Source of the DNA: Aspidapion aeneum
Taxonomy: Eukaryota > Arthropoda > Insecta > Coleoptera > Brentidae
Direction of reading: 5' to 3'
Length of the DNA stretch: 64,000 nt
NCBI GenBank assembly: GCA_963576565.1
Contig: OY755039.1
Span: forward strand, 26,674,602-26,738,601
The position numbers and the translations under genes were made by a program. Shown one piece after another: positions 48,089-60,500 of the stretch. Numbering within the stretch: the first letter of the stretch is position 1; every line of letters starts with the position of its first letter. The notes below the pieces were generated by a model that saw only the letters and a program-made list of their open reading frames with translations, searched no databases and had not been told where the DNA came from.

Positions 48089-49424
48089 ACTCGCCCAGTT
48101 TTTTAATGTCACCTTATTTTTCCTACATCGGCATCGATAGAATACAAAGAAACAGTGCGTTATTGGGAAACACAGCATGGCTTAATGTACCTAGCAAACA
48201 TCGACCTCCTGGTACTTTACAACGATGTGCATTATTTTTATTATTTTTTATCGTGTATTTTGCATATTATTTATAAGTGCAAAAAATGCAACATCTTAGT
48301 ACTTTATTTTGAATACAAAGAAAAATTATAGTTTATTAATGAAAAATGCCAAGTGCAGCCAGGGTTAATGTCACTTTATTTTAGTACAAAAAAATTTAAT
48401 ATTTTACTGAATTTTTGAACATTTTTTTAAATTTTAAAAAACCTGTACTTTTAATGCAATGTAATTTATTAATTTGTTTAGTACAGAAAAACTACTTTTC
48501 TTGTAAATATTGTAAGGACATTACGTCGCTCACTTCTCATATTTTCGGAAAGAAATATTTAATCATTATATAGGATCTTGAATATTCCTTTTCATATCAG
48601 AGGATATTTCCAAAGATTATAGAATATTCCACACCAGTTTAAAAATAAATAAAATCATTCACATTCTTAAACTTGACATTCTTCAGTGTACCTGTAAAAT
48701 GTTGACTAGTGTTTGCCATCTAGCGGCAAGGCCAGCAAACATCAACTTGTCAGAACTTTGCCTCATTCGAAATGTTACTAAAACGTTTTTTTTGTAAATA
48801 CTTTATTTTCACAGTAAAATATTTAATTTTTTGTACTAAAATAAAGTGCTTTAAAAGCAACTGTTTAAATATACTTTTAAAATGTTTTTTCACTGTTATG
48901 TTAATTTTGCAGTAAAACTTTTAAACTTTTATTAATAAATTAAATGTGCTCTAAGAGTACCTTCTTCAAAATGTTATTAAAATATTTTTTTGTGAATATT
49001 TTATTTTCACATTAAAATACCTAATTTTTTTTTACTAAAATAAAGTGCTTTAAGAGCAACAGTTTAAATATACATTTAAAATGCTTTTTTGCCATTAACC
49101 CTGGCTGCGCTTGGCATTCTCCGTAAATAAAGTATAACGTTTCGTTGTATTAAAAATAAAGTACTACAATGTTGCACTTTTTGCGCTTTTAAATAATACG
49201 AAAATTAAACAACACAAAAATAATAAAAATAATGCACATCGTTGCCGATGCAGCAGTTGCCAGCAGTTAAAGTACAATATTAGTAAAGTACCAGCAGGTC
49301 GATGTTTGCTGGGATCACGATTTATTAAACGATTTTCTTTAGCAGTTTTTAAAGTCCGTTGAAATTCCAGGTTTTCCAGATGAATTTAGTAATTTTTAAG
49401 GTAACATTAAAAAAGTGGGCGTAT
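48089..49424 (+). mobile_element. large inverted-repeat element between ds and TRAF
   Basis: Left end CACTCGCCCAGTTTTTTAAT and right end reversed ACGCCCACTTTTTTAAT. Long diverged arms follow (for example ACATCGACCTCCTGGTACTTT against its inverse near 49290, and GCAGCCAGGGTTAATG against CATTAACCCTGGCTGC). Inside, a roughly 115-base block around ACTAAAATAAAGTGCTTT occurs twice in direct order (48775-48900, 48970-49085). No transposase frame. Confidence 0.65.
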
Positions 49425-51278
49425 TATTTGCTTGAACAAACCATTCTGATTTCCGACTACAAGGTGCAATTACTCACACTACAAGGGGGCAATCGCAATG
49501 CCAATCGCTCTTTTTGCATTTAACCAAAATAATGTAAAATATATCATCATAAGTTTATATACCTCAAAAATTTTTTAACATCCAGGTAAAGATTAGAATA
49601 GGTACTTAATTATTTCTATGCATCCAACGCCATTAAATAATTGTATTGTGGGTAATAGCGGTGTTGCCAGACTTTTTTGACGACTTTCCTTCAACTAAGT
49701 GACAAAAACCCTTCATATCCTTTAAAATAGTACCGGGTGGGTGGTCAAAACCAAACCAAAAATAACTTTATGCCATAAACAATTTAAAAAAAATAAAAAT
49801 ATAAGAAAAACCAAACAAATACAAGATTTTTAGCTTAAATCATAAATTATAAAAACGAAAATTAAAAATAAAGTATTTAAATTTACCCACATTGGTTGAA
49901 CTTTGTTAAAATTATTGTAATATTTGCAAAATATATAACTTTGCCTTAAAATAGTCAAAATCCTTCAAATTCTGATAAAACCTTCAATTCTTCAATAGGC
50001 AAAATTTTTGTTCAAAGTCCTTTATATTGAACCGAACCTTCAAATCTGAGTAATAAGTAGGTGACTCGTTGAATTTTTTTTCGGGATCACCCGATATGTA
50101 AACTGAAGTACCATTTCCCGTTAGGTGCCACTACTACTGTCTCTTACTTACCAAACTTATTAAATTATATTAAATTATTATATATATTAAATTTAATCTT
50201 TTAAATACATTTAAATAACATTTAATATATGCTTTCCTTTTTGAACAAAAAAAAGAAAGAGACACTTAAAGTGGATACTTTGTGCCGTGTTATAGCTGTC
50301 CTATCGCAGTTGGTAGGGTCCCAGAGTTGCCAACCTAGATTTCCCTAAAAAAAATCGGCGGTCTCGAGTGGATATAATAAAGTCTTTCTGGTGCTATATA
50401 TCCAAAATCGTTCATTCAAAATTAATTTTTTTTAGGTTTTGGAATTTTTTTTTTGTATCGTTAAAAACCTTTTTTTAAATTTTTTGATTTAAAATTATAA
50501 CTTTGTAAATTAATTGGTACACAAAATTTATATCAAGACATATTCTATTTTGAAACTACCAAAAGTTTCCTAAAATTCACTGCAGTTTCCCTAAATCCCC
50601 AAAGCTACCGAAATTTTCCTGAAATAGGGAAAATTCTCTACATTTTGAACACTGACTTCGAATAAGTACCTACGATTTTCGCGTGGGCCATTAAAAGTTT
50701 TGAAAGCACCCAGTCAGTATGAGTGCACTACTAGTGTTGAACTCATTTTGCCAATGGAATACGCTACTAATATGACAGCATTATGCAATGTTGCCGGATT
50801 TTGCAAATATTTAATAAGTACCTATTCATTCAAATTTGTTTCTTGATAACCTTGCGATTTAATCAGAGAAAAGCCAACAGGCTTTTCTCGGATTTAACTT
50901 GATACGGACCTTTTAATAAATAATACCATTTTTAGGAAAAACTCTACAATATTAAAGGAAATGGTTTTAAAATAAAACATTTTTGGGCCTACATATTATC
51001 TGCTAGAATATTTTAAAAAGTTTAAAGTTTTATTTAAATTGATAAACTAGTGCTCACTAAGGTTGTATTTTTGTATAAAGTTTTGTGTATCTAAGTATTT
51101 TACCTTCAAGTTATTATAGTTTTTTCTGCCATGTAAATTGTAGTAAATGTAAAAAATTTAAATGTTTTGTATACGTCCAAGCTTTAAAAATGTAAATAAG
51201 AATAGGAATAGGATATAATATCTATTAAATTTAATAAATTTGTAAAGATGATTAACTACCTTTTTTATCTAAATATTT
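49425..51278 (+). other. intergenic DNA between the two convergent genes
   Basis: AT-rich, no open frame with recognisable content. Apart from short simple runs I see nothing to annotate. The 3' ends of both genes face this interval. Confidence 0.5.
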
Positions 51279-51289
51279 TTTATTTTATT
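51279..51289 (-). other. candidate polyadenylation signals of the TRAF gene
   Basis: Two overlapping AATAAA hexamers on the - strand (51284-51279 and 51289-51284), about 100 bases after the TAA. ds transcripts run toward this point from the other side. Confidence 0.45.
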
Positions 51290-51384
51290 GTGTAAAAGTG
51301 ACTGTAAAATGTGTACAAATTTTTAGAAAAATAAATACCTACCAATATTTTCTAAAATCTAAGTTCTATCTATTTTCCGTTTTT

Positions 51385-51579
51385 TTATAAAGTTGTCTCA
51401 AGTTTCTCTGGGTTATGTAATTTAACTTCTACAAATATTGTATCATTTTTCAAATAAGTTGGTTTTGTAAGAACGTTGTGCGGAATAAAGATGTACGTTG
51501 AGGACGATTCCTGAGGCTCTTCACATTCTTCATCACCAATATTTTGTTTGGCTTTGATGGATTTTTTAAAAGGTTTTGG
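51385..51579 (-). CDS. TRAF last exon: MATH domain end and stop
   Basis: Acceptor TTTTTACAG on the - strand, stop TAA at 51387-51385. Frame: PKPFKKSIKAKQNIG, an acidic insert (GDEECEEPQ), then YIFIPHNVL and NDTIFVEVKLHNPE. FIPHxVL and DDTIFI-like motifs are the usual end of a TRAF domain. Confidence 0.88.
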   Translation of the reverse strand, partial: PKPFKKSIKAKQNIGDEECEEPQESSSTYIFIPHNVLTKPTYLKNDTIFVEVKLHNPEKLETTL

Positions 51580-54500
51580 CTGTAAAAAGAAATTTGTTTA
51601 ATTTTAACGGATAAGGATATAAGCAACTTCCTTTTTTTAGTTAAAGATATTTACTTTTTGACCGCTACCTGGTAGGTTTACTTTTCTTTACACAAAACTT
51701 AAAATTCGAAGAAAATAATGTGTTCGTTTCAGCTCTAAAAGTAGTCCGCTAACCTACACCTTTATTTACTTTCCAAGTCCTCGGTTTATCTTTGGTACAA
51801 AACGATCACATTTCTTTTGACTTGACTTTTGTGTAACGAAAAATAAAGTGGGCTAAAAAAAAATTACGACAATACGTCTAAAAATTATTATTTTATAGGG
51901 ATGTACCAAAAAACAGTTGGAAAATTATCTTGGTTTTCAAAAAATTCCAAAAATATTAGTTGTTTATATCATATCTAATTTTGTTTATAAAAATCAGCTG
52001 AACCGCCAATGACGTGAAAAATTCGACATTTATATAAACGATCCATAGACCTATTCTAGGGATCGTGAGTAGGTATACCAAAAAAATGAGTCTATTTTTT
52101 TTTTAGTTTACTAACCCAACCGGAGTTCTTTTTTTACTACCTATACTACTACTAGTATTTAAACTTATGATTTCCAAACATTGTTTCACTGCCTCTCTTT
52201 TCTCGCGGAAACATGCGACATGGGAGTCTTGCTTCCGGAACAATTCAACTAAGGTCAAAATGCTAAGCCACCTCTGTGTTACAAGACTTAAGTTAACAGC
52301 AGTTTATTTTAAGAATCTATCCTAAAGCGAACTGCATTTAATCGGCCTAAAGTGCAAATGTCACAAGTTTACTTGCTGCTTCAAAAAGTTTTTTTAGTAA
52401 TCAGTGGTTTGAGTTTAAAATGATTCACCGCATCGAGTGGAAAACCCCAAAAAAAATATTTTTTTTTATATTTGGCATAGTAGGACCTATGACCCAAAGC
52501 TACACTGGCCCCCCCAAAACTGCCTCGGGCCCACCCCGAAACTTTTTTCTATATACGCCACTGCAAAGCTACAAAACAAAATCTAGATTATATCAAAAGT
52601 GACCTAACTTGTAATATAAGTATTAGGATGGCGGTCGAAGTTTAGATAAAAAAGTTATGTTTTGATTCTGGTTTGATAAAACCAATCGACGCTTAAGAAA
52701 CAATATCTTGTATCTCCCAAACAACAATTTTACAGGAGACCAAAAAAACTGATTCATACCTACATTTTACAATTTTTGTTGATGTACGAGGTATTTTTTG
52801 ATGTTTATTTAAGGTGTTAATATTAACCTAGGACATACGAGTAATTGGTAACTATTGGATACAAGAGCGAGTATTAATTTTAAGAAATAATCTCAATTTC
52901 AGTAAAAATGGAGATACGAGTATTGTCTCTTAAGCGTTGCTTGCCGTGTAGTATATATTATATCAATTTATACATACAAAAATATATAAACGGCAGTATT
53001 TTTTTGGTTTGGTTAGTCTTTTTACCAAAAAAATATAATTTTGTATTACTCTAAGCTGGTTTTAGAATATAATATATGAAAGAAATACAATTCATTTACT
53101 TTTTAAAGATGGCGGTGAAAAAATTAAAGAAAAAGCATTTTTGGATTTTTTTGCAGGTAAACAAGACATTTCGTTAGGAAAAACACCAATTTTTAAAAAT
53201 GTCAAATAAGTTGACATGTGTCACATACCGGATGATTGACAATATTTTACTTAATAGTTATCACCGTTAATATTGATCTTATTAGTATATAAATTGATAT
53301 ACTACATGGCAATACTAGTTCTGTCAAACAACAATGAAAAAAATAATTTTTTTATCTAAACTTTGGCCGCCATCTTAAATGTTAAATATTAAATTGTAAC
53401 TTTTTATAAATACTAACAAAAGTTGGGTCACTCTTGAAAAAATCCAGATTTTTTTTTGTAAAAATCAATTTTAGTATATAGATTATAAAGGTCTCTCTTA
53501 TTGTTGATATGACGCCATCTTGTATCGGCAGGGCAGGAAAATTTATTTCTATAGTATGTTTAAAGAAATGCTTATTACCTTTAATAACAGGTATCAAAAA
53601 TAAATATCGCACAAAAATTGAAGGAAATATCGAAAAAAAACAAATTTTTTTAAATAAAGACGCTATTTTGTTTTGCAGTGACAGGTGTCAAATTTTTCTA
53701 CTGTTTTAAATTAAGTAGTTCCCGTAGATTAATTTTATTGCTACTAAAACAGATAATTCTTTATTTTTCTTAATTTTGGTAGTCGCCATCTTGGACTCTG
53801 AAGCCGAAAAATTGGGGATCTTCAAATGAAAATTTAGCTTTGGGTGTTAGGTACCACCATGCCAAATACAAAAAAATATACCCTTGTGATAGGAAAAATT
53901 CATTTTTTTTAAATTACCGCAATAAACGGACGCCGCTGGAGAGTTTGCCATTGGTCGTACCCCACTAAATTACATATCGATATGGTTGAAAGGTAAAAGG
54001 TGATAAGCGACAGTTTTCAAACTTTACAGCAGGGCTACTTAAAGTGTTATTTGTGGCTTCGTTAAAAAAAACCAGGATCCATTCTTTTTTCATTTGACTT
54101 AGCGACAAAAAAATCATCGTAGAAGCCTGAATGATAGCTCATTTGACGCAAAAAAAAAATGTAAAAAAATTTAAAAATGTATAAAAAAAATAATGTGTCG
54201 CTTATGCCCTTTTGCCTTTCAACCATCGATATGGTTAAAAAGGAAATTTATTGTCTGCAATAAAGGTATCGTCTTCAATAAAGGTAATTACAGATTTATT
54301 CCTAAGAAGCTTAGTTTTTGAGAAAATTTGAGGTTTTGGGGCTTTTGCAGCTAAAATTCAAAAAAATATAATTTAATCTTTAAGTTATATTTTACATATT
54401 TTTGATGCATTTCTATGTCATTGTGGCTTTAAAACGACTATAAGAGGAGGGGCGATAACAAAAAATTGGACAAAAAACTGGCCTGGCAAGATCGAGGTCG

Positions 54501-57500
54501 TTGTCAAACTGCGGTCCCCATATTTTGCATACTCAACGACCTCTAGCACTAATTGCCAAAATTTTGAAAACTTTAAAATTTATAGCACTTATTTAAAATT
54601 TCAAGTAAATAACAATTACATAATAGTAGAATAACTGTTTTCCATACTTACATGTTTAATATTGTCCAAATCTCTCAAAGAAATTGACCCCTCAATGCAG
54701 CAGGGCCAAGAAAGAAGCATGTCGAATTCTCCTTTCAGAACGTGTATGCAGAGCAAGGCGTATCTGTCTTTCCATTTTTTTAGACCATTTAGATATAGTA
54801 ATACCTAAAATTAAAAACCTGTAAGATTTATCTAAAAAGACTAAGAACAACAATAAGAAGCGGCAAACCCATCGGGCCGATAGCTGCCAATTTATGGACA
54901 TCTGAGCTCACACGATTCTGCCCACACCATTTTTTGGCTTATGTTTGGAGGATATTATTCATTTTTGAATGGTACCATCAAAAGCCAGAACCCGACATAG
55001 GTACCAAATTTTATAAAAATCGGACAAGCAGTTTTTTAATAATGTGCGTTGATCTTTATGGACAGCTATATAATTTTCTTTTAAATTGGAGCAACTTTTT
55101 TTGATACGATTACCATAGCTTACACTACATAGTAATACCATACGTGTGGGATGACATTTTATCACGGCACGTCATTTAATTATTTTCCGCCTTTAAAATT
55201 TACAAAAATTTATACATTTTTAAACTACTTGATACGCTCACTTTAAATTTGTACAGTCGCCCACTTTTTTAATGTCACCTCAAAATTGACTGGAAATCTC
55301 GAAATTTCAGCGATCTTTAAAAACTGCTGAAGAAAAGTGTTTAATAAATCATTGTATTTATTTTAAGTCGTGCGGTGTTGCCCAACAACGTACTGTCTCT
55401 TTGCCTTCTACAAAATAGGAAAAATAATAACGTACATTCAAAAGTGGGCGAGTGTATCAAAGACGAGCCAACAGTGGCGGGTCGCCCAATGACGCACGTG
55501 AACTTTTTTTCCAGACTAACTATAATAATCTAAGACAGAATAAAAAAGTACAATTCGGAGCCGCGCCGCGCTACGTCAGCAAAATCGAACGAGCGGTTGG
55601 TCACCTTATGACCTATTAACCGATAAAAAAACCGTTCTTCGCCGCGGATTCTGTGCGGGTCCAGCGTACAGACAACAAGCATTAACGAATTTTTTGATTT
55701 TCGTTCGCCTGTGTCTACTCTTTATGCCTCCAGGTGAAGGCGTCCATTGGTTGTCATGACAACGTCGCGTGCTTTCGCAGGGCAAAGAATCAGGTGTTTT
55801 ATTATTGAAATATTTACTATCGGTTCTGATTCGGTTTTTATTTTAATAATTTTGCACATGTTCCCTGTATACGATGCAGTGTTTTACTAGAAAACCCGTT
55901 TTCGAGGTGGAACGACGATGACAAAAAAGAGTTTTTGCACTCTGAAAAGCCGTACCTTGTATTGAACGTAAATAAACCGGCTAATGTTAAATACAAAGTG
56001 TACATTCGCCATTTTAAAAAATCGTGGTACTAAAATTTAAAGCAAAGACAAATGCGCCTTATATAGAAGCAGTAAGATTTAAATGGCAATTGCATCATCG
56101 TGAACCTACTACCTACCAGATTTCGCTGATTTTACTGAATTTAGGTAAGTTCTTTATTGAATAGGTAGGTATTTACAGTATTAGCATATTATATTTTTAT
56201 TTTTTATATATGTGAATAAAAAATAAAGGGAGGGAAATCCTGCGTCACTTATTGCGAAAATCACGAGCCGCCACTGCGAGCCAAACATGAGCATGAAGTT
56301 AGCGAAGCACCTATCGCAGATCGAATCGTGACTAGGTGGATAATTTGCCGTTAATTAGTCGTGAATTAGTTGTGGAAAAATTAATTTTGTCGCTCTTATT
56401 TTTGACCGTTTTTGAGGGTGCTTCGCTAACTTCATATGAAGTTAGCGAAGCACCTTCGTAAAAATAGCTTTTATCAAAATCAAATATGGTGGATAATTTG
56501 CCGCTAATTAGTCGTGAATTAGTTGTGGAAAAATTAATTTCGTCGCTCTCATTTTTGACCCTTTTTTTGGGTTAGCGAAGCACCCTCAAAAACGGTCAAA
56601 AATAAGAGCGACAAAATTAATTTTTCCACAACTAATTCACGACTAATTAGCGGCAAATTATCCACGATATTCGATTTTGATAAAAGCCATTTTTACGAGG
56701 GTGCTTCGCTAACTTCATATGAAGTTAGCGAAGCACCCTCAAAAACGGTCAAAAATAAGAGCGACAAAATTAAGTTTTCCACAACTAATTCACGACTAAT
56801 TAACGGCAAATTATCCACCTAGTCCCGATTCGATCTGCGATGGGTGCTTCGCTAACTTCATGCTCATGAGCCAAACCACATATGGCTAGGTGACATTATT
56901 CATGTTTTATCTCATCTTCGTAACAAAGCACTTAAAAATTAAAATAACTAAAATTAAAATAATTATATCAACAAGCCTAGCGAAATTTTTACTCAGCATA
57001 TTCATTCATTGGGGTTAAGACTTGAACATGTACGAGCATACGTGCACAGAATGGGAGGGAATTGCTTGAGTATTCGTCAGATGAGCTGAATTTGGGATAT
57101 GTTGAAGTCCACACCTTCCTGTTATTTTTACCAAAAAAAATTGGGGGGTCACAGGATTCGTTTTCGAGCTATACTTATTTAAAGGCACGCCACTGAAATA
57201 TGGAAAAATTTGACTTTTTGTAGTTTTTTTGTAATAACATATCGCCAAATCAAAATAAAAAGCTGATATTAGTCTTATTTTATTGACAAAAGAGTCCTTT
57301 AGAAAATACCTGAGATTTATTAAGTATAAAGAAAGTTGATGTTTGCCTAATAAGTTATGTAATAAACTTACAGGGTTTTGCAATGTTTTTTTAATTCAAC
57401 GCATGACATGTTTAATAAAATAAAAAAATCATGGTGAGAATTCATTGCTCTGTAAAGACTGTAATTAAAATTTTCCGCCATTTTAGAATTTAAGATGTTT

Positions 57501-60500
57501 GAAAGAATCATACTCGATGCAATGCAATCGTATAATTTGTAAAGTAATGGTTAAAACAAAATAAGATTTTGTAAGAACGACTTACCGATTTCAGTAATTT
57601 GTACCTTGTTAAACAAAATAAGATTTTGTAAGAACGACTTCACCGATTTCAGTAATTTGTACCTTGTTAAGTGGAAGAAAAGTAGTGCTTTTCTTCAAAT
57701 AAAAAAAAACTAAAGCATTTTCGGAAAATAAGAATAAAGTTGCCTCTTTGAAGGGTATGATTATGTCCGACATCTTAACTTTTAAGATGGCGCCAAATTT
57801 CGATTTTAATCATTAAAAAACAATCAATTCTCACCATGATTTTTTTTTCACCAAGATCGGTTTAGTAATAATAAGTTTATAAGGAAATGAATGCAGACAG
57901 GATTGGCAATGCAATCGTTTAATTTGTAAAATAATGGCTGAACCAAAAACAGATTTTTTGAGACCTACCATACCGATTTTACTATATTGTACCTCGTTGT
58001 ACGGGGTTGTATAAATGAAAATAAAAACTAAAACATTTTCAGAAAAAAAGAATAAACACGCCATTTTGAAGAATCAAATATGATTCTATCCGCTATCCTT
58101 TCCTTTTTGATCATAATCTTTTAAAAAAATGAATTCTAACCAGGATGTTATTTCATTAAAATTGGTTCATTATAGTAGTGAATTTATAAGGAAATAAATG
58201 CAGACATGATTGGCAAGGCAACCGTATAATATTCAGAGCAATGGTTGAAACAAAAACATTTTTTTAGAACCACCGAACCGATTTTGCTGATTTGTACCTT
58301 GTTGTGCGGGCAGAATGCGGATTTTTTACTGATTTAAAAAAGTAATTAAAACATGTTCGCAACACAAGGATAAACGAGTATCTTTGCCAAGTGCAGTTTT
58401 GCCTATTAAAATCGATGGCATAGTTCAAAAGTTATAATAAAAAAAAATTGCCGGTTTTTTTTGGCTCACCCGGTATATATGTATCAGTTACCTAGAATAG
58501 AATAAAATAAATGACCTTTAACTTACTCTGACTTTGTATCCATAGCGATGCGTATACAGGACAGGACTCTTTAGAATTACCTCATTCTCTTTAGCTCTTT
58601 TCATTTTTGACTCAAAATCGTTGATTTTCCACATCATTTTTCCTGTGAAATTTTGGGAGTCGCAACCTTCGTTTGCCAAATCCTCTAAAATTTCTAGGTC
58701 AACTTTCATTTGGTTAACATCTTTTCTGACTTCAAATAATTCGCGTTCTTGTATTTCGCCTTTTTCTGCAGCTTCCGAAGCGATTTGACTTGCAGCTCGT
58801 ACATCAAAAACCTAAAAATAAATATTACTAAAAGTATTATTATCGTCGCTATCATCAACGTCTTCATTATCGTCGCCAGCATGTTTCTTCTTTTTATAAT
58901 TATTATAATTCTTCACATAATAACCATTGTCATTATTATGGTGATTATGATTTGTTTCATTAATATCATATTCCTTATCATTATCGATTTATTAATAGTT
59001 ATTTAAACAACAAGGTTTGAAAACGACTCTTTGCACACGATCGAGACAGTTTGGTAGACCGAGCCGAAGGCGAGGTCTACAAGTCGAGGGAGTGTGCAAA
59101 GAGGTTTTCAAACGAGTTTTTTACAATATTTTTTATACGACTGCTAATAAAGAAAGAAAAATCAAATTTTAATTTAACTTGTTTTTATTTCCGACATTTT
59201 TTCAACAAAACTTTAAAAATTCAACAATTTTTTGACGTATCTAATCAACAAAACATACGAGCAGTGACGGTTGCTACGGAACTAAGCCAACTTATGTTGA
59301 TGGGTGACAACAACAAAAATCACAATGACGGGAGACCCGTATGCAGAAATGACATAGGCGTGCGCAAAAATGACATAAGCGTGTGCAAAACGTTTTGCAC
59401 ACAGCGTGCGCAAAATGTCATTTTCAGATCGTGTTCTCCGTGCGCAAAACCCCCTTTTACAAGACAGTCGTATAAAAAATTATATGTATTTTATATATCT
59501 CGTTACGCGTTGCCTTTTAGGTTTTACATGTAGATCGTTATCCGTACTAATTTTATTAACTAAACTACTTACTATGCTCGATAATTTTGCTCTTTGTTCA
59601 TCAAAACTTAATTTTATATCCTCAATACTTTGCATTAATGACTCTGAGACTTTTTGGTTTTCTGCCCAAATATTCGAGATGCTGCCTATCTGTTCTTGAA
59701 CTAATATTTTTTGATCCTCCAAGTTTCTAAAATATGTGATTAAAATTATAAATATGTTTTTGATAAATTACCAAAATTATATTTTTATATTTTTTTTTTA
59801 CAAACTAGGTATGTAAGTAAAAAAAATATAACATATAACATACAAATCTAAATTAATTGTTAACAATTTTGTCCAATCCAAATTCCTCTCCAATAGTACC
59901 GAACAGTGAAGCCGTATTATCTCATACGGCAAGGCTGATTCTCTAAATGATGGGGTCAAAATAATTATCAGTCGATATTTTTCACGATATCTCAGAGATC
60001 AACCTCTTGGCTTCATAACCCTAGAGTTTCGATAGCAAATGGGATAAAAACATAGCGATCCTCGAGCGCTTTATATTTTGCGGGTTTGTTTGTTTCCGTA
60101 AGGAGACCGCTGATCCTGGTGCTTTTAAAGTTTTAGCTATATATGACTTGGCGAGTGTGTGACAGCATGTGCATCTTAGAACAACTGCTAATCCTGTTTC
60201 CACGGGATTAAAGTCATTCCGTCCAATCTCTTACTATCGCTTTTGCATATTCCAACGGGCTCCACTCCTGGATGTTCTGCCGATTCTAGAGCCCGTTTAA
60301 GAATGGAATTGATTTGACTATGACTCGAAATACGCCTTGCACTCTTTTTGTAGCATCCAATGCGAGTCAAATTTGTCAGAAAACATAATTTTAAAAATAT
60401 CTGAATATGAATTATCACGAAATAAACATAGCAATATATTTTTGTTAATATTTTCAAATCATAAGACATTTTTTTTTAAATGATTGATGATTTTACTATA

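Noticed and set aside
57015..57383. 122-codon - strand frame in a TRAF intron
   Set aside because: No MATH or coiled-coil content, and the TRAF exons join in phase without it.
59051..59533. 160-codon + strand frame next to the TRAF exon
   Set aside because: It runs across a palindromic repeat and overlaps the TRAF exon on the other strand; no domain is visible.
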